The notes: generated by a model from the letters alone, not told the origin. 64,000 nucleotides of DNA from Clostridiales bacterium (GCA_015056145.1 SVGY01000002.1:62001-126000); one strand, 5' to 3'; shown: positions 8,442 to 19,011, numbered from the stretch's first letter. A program made the numbers and translations.

Positions 8442-9157
8442 GCATTTACGATATCAAAACCCTTTCCGAACGTCTGGAAGGCAATACCTACCCCGGCCGT
8501 GGCATCGTCATCGGCAAAACCGAGGACGGAACCAAAGCCGTTGCCGCATACTTCATCATGGGCCGCAGCGCAAACAGCCGCAACCGTGTTTTCACCGAGC
8601 GGGACGATGCCCTGTTCACCGAGCCCTTTGACGCCTCCAAGGTGGAGGATCCCAGCCTGATCATTTACGCTGCCCTGCGCAAGCTGGACAACAACCTCAT
8701 CGTCACCAACGGCGACCAGACCGATACCATCTACGACGGCGTGAAGGGCGGCAAGAGCTTTGCGGATTCCCTCACCGTGCGTGAATTTGAGCCCGACGGC
8801 CCCAACTTCACCCCCCGCATCAGCGGCATGCTCACCTTCGCAAACGGCGATTTCACTTACCAGATGAGCATCCTGAAGAGCGCCGATGCAGAAGGCACCG
8901 CCTGCAACCGCTACACCTTCTCCTACCCCGCCCTCAAGGGTCTGGGCCATTTCATCCACACCTATGTGTGCGACGGCAACCCCATCCCCACCTTCCAGGG
9001 CGAGCCGGAACGTGTGGCTATCTCTGACGACATCGACGCCTTCACCGGCGACCTGTGGAATGCCCTCAACGAGGATAACAAGATTTCCCTCTATGTGCGC
9101 TACATCGACCTGGCCACCGGCAAGGAAGATAACCGCCTCATCAACAAAAACGCCTGA
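8438..9157 (+). CDS. purO: IMP cyclohydrolase, PurO type
   Basis: 239 residues. It is predicted to close FAICAR to IMP, the last step of IMP synthesis. The start YPGRGIVIG, the GRSANSRNR segment near residue 45 and the overall length match the IMP_cyclohyd (PurO) family first known from archaea, which is unrelated in sequence to the cyclohydrolase half of bacterial PurH. It lies directly before a PurH-like protein that has only the transformylase part, so the two genes together replace bifunctional PurH. It overlaps purN by four bases. Confidence 0.92.
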   Translation: MSIYDIKTLSERLEGNTYPGRGIVIGKTEDGTKAVAAYFIMGRSANSRNRVFTERDDALFTEPFDASKVEDPSLIIYAALRKLDNNLIVTNGDQTDTIYDGVKGGKSFADSLTVREFEPDGPNFTPRISGMLTFANGDFTYQMSILKSADAEGTACNRYTFSYPALKGLGHFIHTYVCDGNPIPTFQGEPERVAISDDIDAFTGDLWNALNEDNKISLYVRYIDLATGKEDNRLINKNA

Positions 9158-9178
9158 TCTGCTTAGGAGGAGAAACAA

Positions 9179-10363
9179 ATGAAAGAGTTCGAGCTGAAAT
9201 ACGGCTGCAACCCCAATCAGAAGCCTTCCCGTATCTATATGCATGACGGCAGCGATCTGCCTATTGAGATTCTCTCCGGCAAGCCCGGTTACATCAACTT
9301 TCTGGATGCTTTCAACTCCTGGCAGCTGGTAAAGGAACTGAAGGCCGCTCTGGGCCTGCCCGCAGTAACCAGCTTCAAGCACGTCAGCCCCACCTCCGCC
9401 GCCGTAGGCATTCCCCTCAGTGACAAGCTGAAGAAGGCCTGCTTTGTGGATGATATCGAGGGTCTGGACGAAAGCCCCCTGGCCTGCGCCTATGCTCGTG
9501 CCCGTGGCACCGACCGTATGTGCTCCTTTGGCGACTGGGTGGCCCTGTCCGACGTATGCGACGTGACCACCGCCAAGATGATCCAGCGGGAAGTCAGCGA
9601 CGGCGTCATCGCTCCCGGCTACGAGCCCGAAGCTCTGGAGATCCTCAAAACCAAGCGCAAGGGCAACTACAACATCGTAAAAATCGATCCTGACTTCATC
9701 CCCGATCCTCAGGAGCGCAAGCAGGTGTTCGGCATCACCTTCGAGCAGGGCCGCAACAATTTCGAGATCAACCGTGCACTGCTGGAAAATATCGTGACCG
9801 AAAACAAGGATCTGCCCGAATCCGCTGCCCGTGACCTCATCGTGGCCCTTATCACCCTCAAGTACACCCAGTCCAACTCCGTGTGCTTTGCTGTGGACGG
9901 CCAGGCCATCGGCGTAGGCGCAGGCCAGCAGAGCCGTATCCACTGCACTCGTCTGGCCGGTACCAAGGCTGATACCTGGTTCCTGCGCCAGCATGACAAG
10001 GTGCTGAACCTGCCCTTCCTGCCCACCCTGGGCCGCCCCGAGCGTGACAACGTCATCGACGGCTACATCAACAAGAACGAGGAAGACGTTTGCGCAGAAG
10101 GCATCTGGCAGCGCTACTTCACCCAGCGCCCCGAACCCCTCACCGATGAAGAAGCCAAGGCTTACCTGGCCTCCATCCGTGGCGTGGCCCTGGGTTCCGA
10201 CGCTTTCTTCCCCTTCGACGACAACATCGAGCGTGCATGGCGCAGCGGCGTGGACTACATCGCCGAGCCCGGCGGATCCATCCGTGACGGCATCGTCATC
10301 GAACGCTGCAACTATCACAACATGGTCATGGCCTTCACCGGCATGCGCCTGTTCCACCATTAA
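9179..10363 (+). CDS. purH: AICAR transformylase (PurH without the cyclohydrolase domain)
   Basis: 394 residues against about 520 for bifunctional PurH. It formylates AICAR with 10-formyl-THF. The AICARFT core is visible: KYGCNPNQ at the N-terminus, SFKHVSPTSAAVG near residue 65 (the Lys-His pair that acts in catalysis), and YTQSNSVCFA and GAGQQSRIHC around residues 225-260. There is no MGS-like IMP cyclohydrolase domain; the upstream purO supplies that step. The start follows AGGAGGAG. Its substrate, AICAR monophosphate (ZMP), is the ligand of the operon's riboswitch, so low formyl-folate would back up this step and turn the operon on. Confidence 0.94.
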   Translation: MKEFELKYGCNPNQKPSRIYMHDGSDLPIEILSGKPGYINFLDAFNSWQLVKELKAALGLPAVTSFKHVSPTSAAVGIPLSDKLKKACFVDDIEGLDESPLACAYARARGTDRMCSFGDWVALSDVCDVTTAKMIQREVSDGVIAPGYEPEALEILKTKRKGNYNIVKIDPDFIPDPQERKQVFGITFEQGRNNFEINRALLENIVTENKDLPESAARDLIVALITLKYTQSNSVCFAVDGQAIGVGAGQQSRIHCTRLAGTKADTWFLRQHDKVLNLPFLPTLGRPERDNVIDGYINKNEEDVCAEGIWQRYFTQRPEPLTDEEAKAYLASIRGVALGSDAFFPFDDNIERAWRSGVDYIAEPGGSIRDGIVIERCNYHNMVMAFTGMRLFHH

Positions 10364-10403
10364 TTTCCAACTTTCATAAAATCAACAGGGAGGCGGCACA
10401 GCC

Positions 10404-11675
10404 ATGCGGATTCTGGTAGTGGGCGGTGGCGGCAGAGAGCATGCCATCATCCGTAAATTACGGGAAAACAAAGACGTGACGGAAATTTTTGCTCTGCCGG
10501 GCAACGGCGGCATCGCAAGAGATGCAACCTGCGTACCCATCGATGCAAAGGATATTGACGGCATCGTCCGTTTTTCCATGGAAGAAAAGATCGACTACGC
10601 CGTAGTGGCTCCCGACGACCCGCTGGTGCTGGGCTGCGTGGATGCCCTGAATGAAAAGGGCATCCCCTGCTTCGGCCCCCGGGCCAACGCCGCCATTATT
10701 GAGGGCAGCAAGGTTTTCTCCAAAAACCTGATGAAGAAGTACGGTATCCCCACCGCCGCTTACGAAGTATTTGACGATGCGGAAAAAGCCCTGAGCTATC
10801 TGGATACCGCTCCCATCCCCACGGTAATCAAGGCTGACGGTCTTGCCCTGGGCAAGGGCGCCATCGTGGCCATGACCCTTGAGGAGGCCAAAGCCGCCGT
10901 CCGGGAAATTATGCAGGACAAGAAATTCGGCGCAAGCGGCGACCAGATCGTCATTGAGGAATTCCTCACCGGCCCCGAAGTATCCGTGCTTGCCTTCACC
11001 GACGGCAATGTGGTAAAGCCCATGGTTTCCTCCATGGATCACAAACGTGCCGGCGATAACGACACCGGCCTGAACACCGGCGGCATGGGCACCGTTGCCC
11101 CCAACCCCTGCTACACCCCCGAAATGGCTGAGGAATGCATGAAGACCATCTTCCTGCCCACCATTGAAGCCATGAACAAAGAAGGCCGCACCTTCAAGGG
11201 CTGCCTGTATTTCGGCCTGATGCTGACCGAAAACGGCCCCAAGGTGATCGAGTACAACTGCCGCTTCGGCGACCCGGAAACCCAGGTAGTGCTGCCCCTT
11301 CTGCGCAGCGACCTGCTCACCGTAATGCAGGCCACCACCAACGGAACCCTGGCACAGACCCCCGTGGACTTCGCTGATGAAAACGCCTGCTGCGTCATTA
11401 TGGCCTCCAAGGGATACCCCCAGAGCTATGAAAAAGGCTACGAGATCACCATTCCCGAAGCCGTTGCAGATCAGGTCTACGTTGCCGGCGCTGCCCTGAA
11501 GGAGGGCAAGCTGGTAACCAGCGGCGGCCGTGTGCTTGGCGTTACCGCCATCGGCAAAACCCTGCAGGATGCTGTGGATGCAGCCTACAAGGCCACCGAA
11601 ACCGTACATTTTGACAACGCATTCTACCGCCGGGATATCGGCGCAAGGGCACTGAAAGCCCAGGAGGATAAGTAA
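10404..11675 (+). CDS. purD: Phosphoribosylamine-glycine ligase
   Basis: 423 residues, typical for PurD. It is an ATP-grasp enzyme joining glycine to phosphoribosylamine. It starts MRILVVGGGGREHAI and carries KADGLALGKG near residue 143, the GDNDTGLNTGGMG loop near 215 and NCRFGDPETQ near 285. An AGGGAGG site precedes the ATG. Its stop codon is followed at once by the purL GTG. Its substrate is made by the PurF-type reaction, relevant to the altered PurF-like protein encoded upstream. Confidence 0.96.
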   Translation: MRILVVGGGGREHAIIRKLRENKDVTEIFALPGNGGIARDATCVPIDAKDIDGIVRFSMEEKIDYAVVAPDDPLVLGCVDALNEKGIPCFGPRANAAIIEGSKVFSKNLMKKYGIPTAAYEVFDDAEKALSYLDTAPIPTVIKADGLALGKGAIVAMTLEEAKAAVREIMQDKKFGASGDQIVIEEFLTGPEVSVLAFTDGNVVKPMVSSMDHKRAGDNDTGLNTGGMGTVAPNPCYTPEMAEECMKTIFLPTIEAMNKEGRTFKGCLYFGLMLTENGPKVIEYNCRFGDPETQVVLPLLRSDLLTVMQATTNGTLAQTPVDFADENACCVIMASKGYPQSYEKGYEITIPEAVADQVYVAGAALKEGKLVTSGGRVLGVTAIGKTLQDAVDAAYKATETVHFDNAFYRRDIGARALKAQEDK

Positions 11676-14600
11676 GTGGTATACAGAGTATTTGTGGAAA
11701 AGAAACCCGGTCTTGCCAACGAGGCCGCCGCTCTGCTCAGCGACGCACGCACTCTGCTTGGCATTGAGGCCCTTGAGGACGTTCGCATCCTGAACCGTTA
11801 CGACGTGGAAAACATCTCCGAAGAGCTTTTCAACTATGCTGAGACCACCGTTTTCTCCGAGCCTCAGCTGGATAACACCTATCCCTCCTTCGAGGACGAA
11901 AAGGCTACCCTGTTTGCGGTAGAGTTCCTGCCCGGCCAGTTTGACCAGCGTGCGGACTCCGCTGCCCAGTGCATCCAGATTCTCTCCCAGGGCGATCGTC
12001 CCCTGGTGCGTACCGCCAAGGTATACGCCCTCTACGGCAAGCTGACGGAGAAGGATGTACAGGAGATCAAAAAGTACGTCATCAACCCCGTAGAAGCCCG
12101 GGAAGCCTCCTTTGAGCTGCCCGAGACCCTGAATATCCGCTACGAAATCCCCACCGAAGTAAAGACTCTTACCGGCTTTACCCAGCTGGACCGTGCCGGC
12201 CTGGAGAACTTCGTCAAGGAATACGGCCTGGCTATGGACGCCGACGACATCGCTTTCTGCCAGAACTATTTCCGCAGCGAAGACCGGGATCCCACCATCA
12301 CCGAAATCCGCATGATCGACACCTATTGGAGCGATCACTGCCGCCATACCACCTTCCTTACCATCATCGACAATGTTTCCTTTGAGGATCCGCTCCTGCA
12401 GGGCGCCTATGAGGAATACATCGCCGTACGCAAGGAACTGGGCCGCACCAAGCCCATCTGCCTGATGGATCTGGCCACCGTTGCCGTGCGCTACCTCAAG
12501 GCCCATGGCAAGCTGGACAAGCTGGATGAAAGCGAAGAGATCAACGCCTGCACCGTAAAGATCAACGTGGATGTGGACGGCGAAAGCCAGCCCTGGCTGC
12601 TTTTGTTCAAGAACGAGACCCACAACCACCCCACTGAAATCGAACCCTTCGGCGGCGCTGCCACCTGCATCGGCGGCGCAATCCGTGACCCGCTGTCCGG
12701 CCGGTCCTATGTATACGGCGCCATGCGTGTTACCGGTGCTGCCGATCCCCTCAAGCCCATTGATGAAACCATCCCCGGTAAGCTGCCCCAGCGCAAGATC
12801 GTAACCACCGCAGCCGCCGGTTACTCCTCCTACGGCAACCAGATCGGTCTTGCCACCGGCATCGTGGATGAAATCTACCATCCCGGCTATGCTGCCAAGC
12901 GTATGGAAATCGGCGCCGTGATTGCCGCTGCTCCCCAGGAGAACGTACGCCGTGAAGTACCGGCCCCCGGCGATGTAGTCATCCTGCTGGGCGGCTCCAC
13001 CGGCCGTGACGGCTGCGGCGGCGCAACCGGTTCCTCCAAGAGCCACACCGCTCAGTCCCTGGAAACCTGCGGCGCCGAGGTGCAGAAGGGCAACGCCCCC
13101 GAAGAGCGCAAGCTTCAGCGCCTGTTCCGTAACAAGGAAGCCACGCTGATGATCAAGCGCTGCAACGACTTTGGCGCAGGCGGCGTTTCCGTAGCCATCG
13201 GCGAGCTGGCTGACGGCCTTGAAATCGACCTGAATGCCGTGCCCAAGAAGTACGACGGTCTGGACGGCACCGAGCTGGCCATTTCCGAATCTCAGGAACG
13301 CATGGCTGTTGTGGTGGAAAAGGAAAACGTTGATCGTTTCCTGGCCCTGGCTGCCACCGAAAACTTGCAGGCCTGCCCCGTGGCTGTGGTGAAGGCTGAG
13401 CCCCGCCTGGTCATGAACTGGAACGGCAAGCAGATCGTCAACATCAGCCGTGAGTTCCTCAACTCCAACGGTGCAGAAAAGCACATCGATATCACCCCCG
13501 CTGCCCCCGCCGCCTATGACAAGGCTATTTCCGGCAGCTTTACCGATAACTACCAGGCCCTGGCCCAGGACCTGAACATCTGCTCCAAGCGGGGCCTCAG
13601 CGAGCGTTTCGACTCCACCATCGGTGCCGGCACCGTGCTGATGCCCTTCGGCGGCAAAAATCAGCAGACCCCCATTCAGGCCATGGTGCAGAAGATCTCC
13701 GTGGAGAAGCAGCACACCGACGACTGCTCCCTGATGTCCTTCGGCTACAATCCCTTCATTACCGAAAAGAGCCCCTTCCACGGCGCTTACCTGGCTGTGG
13801 TGGAATCCATCTGCAAGCTGATCGCCACCGGCGCAAAGTTTGAGGATGTATACCTCACCTTCCAGGAATACTTTGAGCATCCCGGCAAGGACGGCAAGCG
13901 CTGGGGCAAACCTCTGGCCGCCCTTCTTGGCGCATTCCGTGCCCAGAAGGAACTTGGTGTTGGCTCCATCGGCGGCAAGGACTCCATGAGCGGTTCCTTC
14001 GAGGATCTGGACGTTCCGCCCACCCTGGTCTCCTTTGCTGTAACCACCGAAAAGGTGAAGGATATCGTCAGCCCCGAACTGAAGAAGGCCGGCAACACCC
14101 TGGTGCTGCTCCAGCCCGAATACGACGAAAACAATCTGCCCAAGACCGAATCCCTTGTGAAGCTTTTTGACAAGGTAACGGAACTCCTCCGCAGCGGCAA
14201 GGCCGTTTCCTGCTACACCCCCGGCATGGGCGGCGTGGCAGAGGCCGTCATGAAGATGGCCTTCGGCAACGATCTGGGCGTGAAGTTCCAGCCCGATGTC
14301 ACTCTGGACGAGCTCTTCGGCTACAGCTACGCTTCCTTCCTGGTGGAAGCCGAGGGCGCAGTAGAGGGCGGCAAGCTGATCGGTACCGTGACCCAGGAGC
14401 CTGCTCTCGTCTACGGCGGCGAAACCATCGCTCTTGACAGCCTGCTCAAGACTTACGAGGACAAGCTGGAAAGCGTTTACAGCTGCAATATCCAGAACCG
14501 CAACAAGATGCTCGAGACCTACTCTTTCAAGGCCGAAAGCTATCCTGCACCTGCCATCAAGGTGGCAAAGCCCAAGGTTCTGATTCCTGCCTTCCCCGGC

Positions 14601-15368
14601 ACCAACTGTGAATACGACAGCGCCAAGGCTGTGGCGGATGCCGATGCCGAGCCCCAGATTCTGGTCATCAACAACCTGACCGCCGAAGGCATCACCCGCA
14701 GTGTGGACGCCTTTGCCAAGGCCCTGAAGGATTCCCAGATGATCTTCGTTCCCGGCGGTTTCTCCGGCGGCGACGAGCCCGATGGCAGCGGCAAGTTCAT
14801 CACCGCATTCTTCCGCAACGCTGCGGTCAAGGAAGGCGTTACCGACCTGCTCGACAACCGTGACGGCCTCATCTGCGGTATCTGCAACGGTTTCCAGGCA
14901 CTGATCAAGCTGGGCCTGGTGCCCTACGGTAAGATCATCGATACCGATGAAAACTGCCCCACCCTTACCTTCAATACCATCGCCCGTCACCAGAGCCGCA
15001 TCGTGCGTACCCGTGTGGCCTCCAACAAGTCACCCTGGCTGAGCCTGACCAATGTGGGCGACATCTACAACGTGCCGATTTCTCACGGTGAAGGCCGCTT
15101 CCTGGCCAGCGAGGAACTGGTAAAGCAGCTGGCTGCCAATGGTCAGATTGCCACCCAGTATGTGGATCTGGAAGGCAATGCCACCAGCGATATCCACTTC
15201 AACCCCAACGATTCCATCTGCGCCATCGAGGGCATCACTTCCCCCGACGGCCGTGTGTTCGGCAAGATGGGCCACAGCGAGCGTATCGGTGCTGGCCTGT
15301 ACAAGAATGTACCCGGCAACTACGACATCCGCATGTTCGAGGCCGCCGTACGCTACTTCAAGGGATAA
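11676..15368 (+). CDS. purL: Phosphoribosylformylglycinamidine synthase, single-chain
   Basis: 1230 residues, the large one-chain FGAM synthase. Order: PurS-like N-terminal part, two AIR-synthase-type halves (TYWSDHCRHTTF near residue 220, NETHNHPTEIEPFGG near 310), and a C-terminal class I glutaminase with nucleophile Cys1070 in GICNGFQ and catalytic His1137 in SHGEGRF. The start is GTG: AGGAGG inside the end of purD stands eight bases before it, and no better ATG exists. It begins one base after the purD stop. Unlike the PurF-like protein, the amidotransferase residues here are intact. Confidence 0.95.
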   Translation: MVYRVFVEKKPGLANEAAALLSDARTLLGIEALEDVRILNRYDVENISEELFNYAETTVFSEPQLDNTYPSFEDEKATLFAVEFLPGQFDQRADSAAQCIQILSQGDRPLVRTAKVYALYGKLTEKDVQEIKKYVINPVEAREASFELPETLNIRYEIPTEVKTLTGFTQLDRAGLENFVKEYGLAMDADDIAFCQNYFRSEDRDPTITEIRMIDTYWSDHCRHTTFLTIIDNVSFEDPLLQGAYEEYIAVRKELGRTKPICLMDLATVAVRYLKAHGKLDKLDESEEINACTVKINVDVDGESQPWLLLFKNETHNHPTEIEPFGGAATCIGGAIRDPLSGRSYVYGAMRVTGAADPLKPIDETIPGKLPQRKIVTTAAAGYSSYGNQIGLATGIVDEIYHPGYAAKRMEIGAVIAAAPQENVRREVPAPGDVVILLGGSTGRDGCGGATGSSKSHTAQSLETCGAEVQKGNAPEERKLQRLFRNKEATLMIKRCNDFGAGGVSVAIGELADGLEIDLNAVPKKYDGLDGTELAISESQERMAVVVEKENVDRFLALAATENLQACPVAVVKAEPRLVMNWNGKQIVNISREFLNSNGAEKHIDITPAAPAAYDKAISGSFTDNYQALAQDLNICSKRGLSERFDSTIGAGTVLMPFGGKNQQTPIQAMVQKISVEKQHTDDCSLMSFGYNPFITEKSPFHGAYLAVVESICKLIATGAKFEDVYLTFQEYFEHPGKDGKRWGKPLAALLGAFRAQKELGVGSIGGKDSMSGSFEDLDVPPTLVSFAVTTEKVKDIVSPELKKAGNTLVLLQPEYDENNLPKTESLVKLFDKVTELLRSGKAVSCYTPGMGGVAEAVMKMAFGNDLGVKFQPDVTLDELFGYSYASFLVEAEGAVEGGKLIGTVTQEPALVYGGETIALDSLLKTYEDKLESVYSCNIQNRNKMLETYSFKAESYPAPAIKVAKPKVLIPAFPGTNCEYDSAKAVADADAEPQILVINNLTAEGITRSVDAFAKALKDSQMIFVPGGFSGGDEPDGSGKFITAFFRNAAVKEGVTDLLDNRDGLICGICNGFQALIKLGLVPYGKIIDTDENCPTLTFNTIARHQSRIVRTRVASNKSPWLSLTNVGDIYNVPISHGEGRFLASEELVKQLAANGQIATQYVDLEGNATSDIHFNPNDSICAIEGITSPDGRVFGKMGHSERIGAGLYKNVPGNYDIRMFEAAVRYFKG

Positions 15369-15380
15369 GGAGGAAAAACC

Positions 15381-17057
15381 ATGGCTTACAAGAGCGATAT
15401 TGAAATTGCCCAGAGCTGCCAGATGGAGCACATCATGACCATTGCCGAGCGTGCTCATGTGGACGCAAAGTATGTGGAACAGTACGGCAACTACAAGGCA
15501 AAGATCGACCTGTCCCTCCTCAGCGAGACCAGCCGTCCTGACGGCAAGCTGATCCTCGTTACCGCCATCACTCCCACCCCTGCCGGCGAAGGCAAGACCA
15601 CCACCACCATCGGTTTGGCGGATGGCCTGCGCCGCATCGGCAAGGATGTTACCGTTGCCCTGCGTGAGCCTTCCCTTGGTCCCGTTTTCGGCATCAAGGG
15701 CGGCGCTGCCGGCGGCGGATACGCTCAGGTGGTACCCATGGAGGATATCAACCTGCACTTCACCGGCGACTTCCATGCCATCGGCGCTGCCAACAACCTG
15801 CTGGCTGCCATGCTGGACAACCACATTCAGCAGGGCAATGCGCTGGGCATCGACGTGCGCAAGATCACCTGGAAACGCTGCGTGGATATGAACGACCGTC
15901 AGCTGCGCAACATCGTGGGCGGCCTTGGCGGACGCATCAACGGCGTGCCCCGTGAGGATGGCTTCGATATCACCGTTGCCAGCGAAATCATGGCTGTGCT
16001 GTGCCTGTCCACCTCCATTACCGACCTCAAGGACCGGCTCAGCCGCATCATCGTGGGCTACACCAGCGACGATCAGCCCGTTACCTGTGGCCAGCTCAAT
16101 GCCCAGGGCGCAATGACCGCTCTGCTCAAGGACGCCCTCAAGCCCAACCTTGTGCAGACGCTGGAAGGCACCCCTGCCTTTGTGCACGGCGGCCCCTTTG
16201 CCAACATCGCCCACGGCTGCAACTCCGTCATGGCTACCCGCATGGCCTTGAAGATGGGCGATTACACCGTGACCGAGGCTGGCTTCGGCGCCGACCTTGG
16301 CGCAGAAAAGTTCCTGGATATCAAGTGCCGCATGGCTGGCCTTACTCCCGATGCAGTGGTGGTTGTGGCTACCGTCCGTGCCCTCAAGATGCACGGCGGC
16401 CTCGCCAGGACTCAGCTGGCCGAGGAAAACCTGGAAGCCCTGGAAACCGGTATTCCCAACCTGCTGCGCCATGTTTCCAACATCAAAAACGTATACGGCC
16501 TGCCCTGTGTAGTCGCCGTGAACCGTTTCCCCACCGACACGGACAAGGAAATCGATTTCATCATTGCCAAGTGCCGTGAACTGGGCGTGAATACCGTGCT
16601 TAGCACCGTGTGGGCAGATGGCGGCAAGGGCGGCGAAGAGCTGGCCCGTGAAGTGGTTCGCCTCTGCGAAGAGGAACAGGGCAACTTCACCTTCTCCTAC
16701 GAGGACGACCTTTCTATCGAAGAAAAGATCGAAGCCGTGGTCAAGAAGGTTTATGGCGGAGACGGCGTTGTGCTCCTGCCCGAGGCAAAGAAGCAGGTGG
16801 AACGCCTGGAAGCCCTTGGCTTCGGCAAGTGCCCCATCTGCGTTGCCAAAACCCAGTACTCCTTCTCCGACGATCCTAAAAAGTTGGGTGCGCCGGAAGG
16901 ATTTACCGTTACCGTGAAGAATGTAAAGGTATCGGCTGGCGCAGGCTTCGTGGTAGTGCTCACCGGCGATATCATGACCATGCCCGGCCTGCCCAAAGTT
17001 CCTGCAGCCGAGCGCATCGACGTGGACGAGAACGGCAAGATCACCGGTCTGTTCTGA
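15381..17057 (+). CDS. fhs: Formate-tetrahydrofolate ligase
   Basis: 558 residues, the usual size. It makes 10-formyl-THF from formate, THF and ATP. The P-loop [11 protein letters not shown] stands near residue 60, followed by EPSLGPVFG and [12 protein letters not shown], all characteristic of FTHFS. It begins 12 bases after purL with an AAGGAGG site. Placed in this operon it supplies the one-carbon donor used by PurN and the AICAR transformylase. This fits control by ZTP, a signal of formyl-folate shortage. Confidence 0.97.
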   Translation: MAYKSDIEIAQSCQMEHIMTIAERAHVDAKYVEQYGNYKAKIDLSLLSETSRPDGKLILVTAITPTPAGEGKTTTTIGLADGLRRIGKDVTVALREPSLGPVFGIKGGAAGGGYAQVVPMEDINLHFTGDFHAIGAANNLLAAMLDNHIQQGNALGIDVRKITWKRCVDMNDRQLRNIVGGLGGRINGVPREDGFDITVASEIMAVLCLSTSITDLKDRLSRIIVGYTSDDQPVTCGQLNAQGAMTALLKDALKPNLVQTLEGTPAFVHGGPFANIAHGCNSVMATRMALKMGDYTVTEAGFGADLGAEKFLDIKCRMAGLTPDAVVVVATVRALKMHGGLARTQLAEENLEALETGIPNLLRHVSNIKNVYGLPCVVAVNRFPTDTDKEIDFIIAKCRELGVNTVLSTVWADGGKGGEELAREVVRLCEEEQGNFTFSYEDDLSIEEKIEAVVKKVYGGDGVVLLPEAKKQVERLEALGFGKCPICVAKTQYSFSDDPKKLGAPEGFTVTVKNVKVSAGAGFVVVLTGDIMTMPGLPKVPAAERIDVDENGKITGLF

Positions 17058-17063
17058 TGATTG

Positions 17064-17102
17064 TCTCCGCCCGGAAAAACTTCCGCAATCTCCGGGCGGA
17101 GA
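17064..17102. other. Strong inverted repeat between fhs and guaB
   Basis: TCTCCGCCCGGA (17064-17075) and TCCGGGCGGAGA (17091-17102) form a perfect 12-bp stem with a 15-base loop. No T-run follows, so it is not a standard terminator. It could set mRNA stability or processing between the pur genes and guaB. Confidence 0.7.
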
Positions 17103-17138
17103 TATTCCATACAAAAAAAGAATGGGGGAAAATCGATC

Positions 17139-18647
17139 ATGGCTTTTTATTTCAGCGAAGTATCCCATACCTTCAATGAGTACCTGCTGGTACCCGGCTA
17201 TTCCTCTTCGGAATGCATCCCTGCCAACGTGTCCCTGCGCACCCCTCTGGTACGCTATCGCAAGGGTGAGGAACCCGCCATTTCTTTGAACATTCCCATG
17301 GTATCCGCCATCATGCAGTCCGTATCCGGCGAAAAGCTGGCTGTGGCTCTGGCCCGTGAAGGCGGCGTATCTTTCATTTACGGTTCCCAGAGCATCGAGG
17401 ACGAGGCTGCCATGGTTGCCCGTGCCAAGAGCTTCAAGGCCGGTTTCGTTGTAAGCGATTCCAACATCAAGCCCGACGACACCCTGCGTGACGTGCTTGC
17501 CCTGAAGGAGAAGAACGGCCATTCCACCATCGCCGTTACCGACGACGGCACTGCCAATGGCAAGCTGCTGGGCATCGTTACCAGCCGTGACTACCGTGTA
17601 AGCCGCATGACCGGCGACGAGCTGGTTTCCAACTTCATGACTCCCCTGGAAAAGCTGGTTGTGGGCCATGCTGATACCACCCTCAAGCAGGCTAACGACA
17701 TCATCTGGGATAACAAGCTCAACTCCCTGCCCATCGTGGACGAAGAAGGCCGTCTGAAGTACTTTGTGTTCCGCAAGGACTACGATGCCCACAAGACCAA
17801 TCCCAACGAGCTGCTGGACCAGCACAAGCGCTATGTGGTTGGCGCCGGTATCAACACCCGCGACTACGCCGAGCGTGTTCCCGCCCTGGTGGAAGCCGGC
17901 GTGGACGTACTGTGCATCGACTCTTCCGAAGGCTATTCCGAGTGGCAGAGCCGCACCATCGCCTGGATTCGTGAAAAGTACGGCGAATCCGTGAAGGTTG
18001 GCGCAGGCAACGTGGTGGACCGTGACGGTTTCCTGTTCCTGGCCAAGGCCGGCGCAGACTTCGTGAAGGTGGGTATTGGCGGCGGTTCCATCTGCATCAC
18101 CCGTGAAACCAAGGGTATCGGCCGTGGACAGGCCACTGCCCTCATCGACGTATGCAAGGCCCGTGACGAATACTTCGAGGAGACCGGCATCTATGTGCCC
18201 GTTTGCTCCGACGGCGGTATCGTACACGACCATCACATGACCCTGGCTCTGGCCATGGGCGCAGACTTCCTCATGCTGGGCCGCTACTTTGCCCGCTTTG
18301 ATGAAAGCCCCACCAACCGCATCTCCATCAACGGCACCTACTACAAGGAGTACTGGGGCGAAGGCTCCAACCGTGCCCGCAACTGGCAGCGCTACGACCT
18401 GGGCGGCGACCGGAAGCTGTCCTTCGAGGAAGGCGTTGACTCCTACGTTCCCTATGCCGGCAGCCTGAAGGACAATGTGGGCCTGTCCCTGAGCAAGGTC
18501 AAGTCCACCATGTGCAACTGCGGCGCACTCTCTATCCCCGAGCTGCAGCAGAAAGCACGCCTGACTCTGGTTTCCGCCACCAGCATCGTGGAGGGCGGCG
18601 CTCACGACGTTATCCTCAAGGAGAACTCCCTGCTGACTGGCAAATAA
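17139..18647 (+). CDS. guaB: IMP dehydrogenase
   Basis: 502 residues. It oxidises IMP to XMP, the branch to guanine nucleotides. A TIM-barrel is split by two CBS domains (about residues 100-215). The catalytic Cys lies in [10 protein letters not shown] near residue 315, preceded by VGAGNVVD; the flap and C-terminal half follow to [10 protein letters not shown]. The ATG at 17139 has a GGGGGAA site nine bases upstream; the frame upstream to 17061 reads through the hairpin and is not part of the gene. It is the last gene of the purine operon, before two repeat-borne terminators. Confidence 0.94.
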   Translation: MAFYFSEVSHTFNEYLLVPGYSSSECIPANVSLRTPLVRYRKGEEPAISLNIPMVSAIMQSVSGEKLAVALAREGGVSFIYGSQSIEDEAAMVARAKSFKAGFVVSDSNIKPDDTLRDVLALKEKNGHSTIAVTDDGTANGKLLGIVTSRDYRVSRMTGDELVSNFMTPLEKLVVGHADTTLKQANDIIWDNKLNSLPIVDEEGRLKYFVFRKDYDAHKTNPNELLDQHKRYVVGAGINTRDYAERVPALVEAGVDVLCIDSSEGYSEWQSRTIAWIREKYGESVKVGAGNVVDRDGFLFLAKAGADFVKVGIGGGSICITRETKGIGRGQATALIDVCKARDEYFEETGIYVPVCSDGGIVHDHHMTLALAMGADFLMLGRYFARFDESPTNRISINGTYYKEYWGEGSNRARNWQRYDLGGDRKLSFEEGVDSYVPYAGSLKDNVGLSLSKVKSTMCNCGALSIPELQQKARLTLVSATSIVEGGAHDVILKENSLLTGK

Positions 18648-18749
18648 TGTGAAGATATGGGGCGGTGCAAGCGGGAGAAGGCTTTTCCCCGGGAAAAGCC
18701 CCCTCCCGCACCCTCCCGAAAAGCGTATATAGGGAAGAATGTTATGTTC

Positions 18750-18785
18750 AAAAAGAGACTGCCGGTTTGCGGTAGTCTCTTTTTT
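18750..18785 (+). terminator. Terminator of the purine operon (repeat copy 1)
   Basis: AAAAAGAGACTGCCG pairs with GCGGTAGTCTCTTTTT (one G-T pair) and runs into T's, about 100 bases after the guaB stop. Confidence 0.85.
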
Positions 18786-18975
18786 GCACGCTGACTTGTG
18801 TACATATGCGGTCTTCTTTTGCTTCTTTTCTTCTGACGCAGAAGAAAAGAAGGCCCCCGGCAGGGGTTGCTGCGGGAATATCTTGCGGCGGTGCAGGCGG
18901 GAGAAGGCTTTTCCCCGGGAAAAGCCCCCTCCCGCACCCTCCCGAAAAGCGCATATGGGGAAGAATGTTATGTTC

Positions 18976-19011
18976 AAAAAGAGACTGTCCGTTTGCGGTA
19001 GTCTCTTTTTT
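18976..19011 (+). terminator. Second copy of the same terminator
   Basis: The same hairpin 226 bases downstream in repeat copy 2, with a slightly changed loop. It gives tandem termination after guaB. Confidence 0.8.

Noticed and set aside
10458-14990. A minus-strand open frame of 1510 codons opposite purD and purL
   Set aside because: It lies entirely opposite two clearly functional enzymes, has a low-complexity Gly/Ala/Val/His-rich translation and no motif. GC-rich codon bias on the coding strand leaves the antisense frame free of stops.
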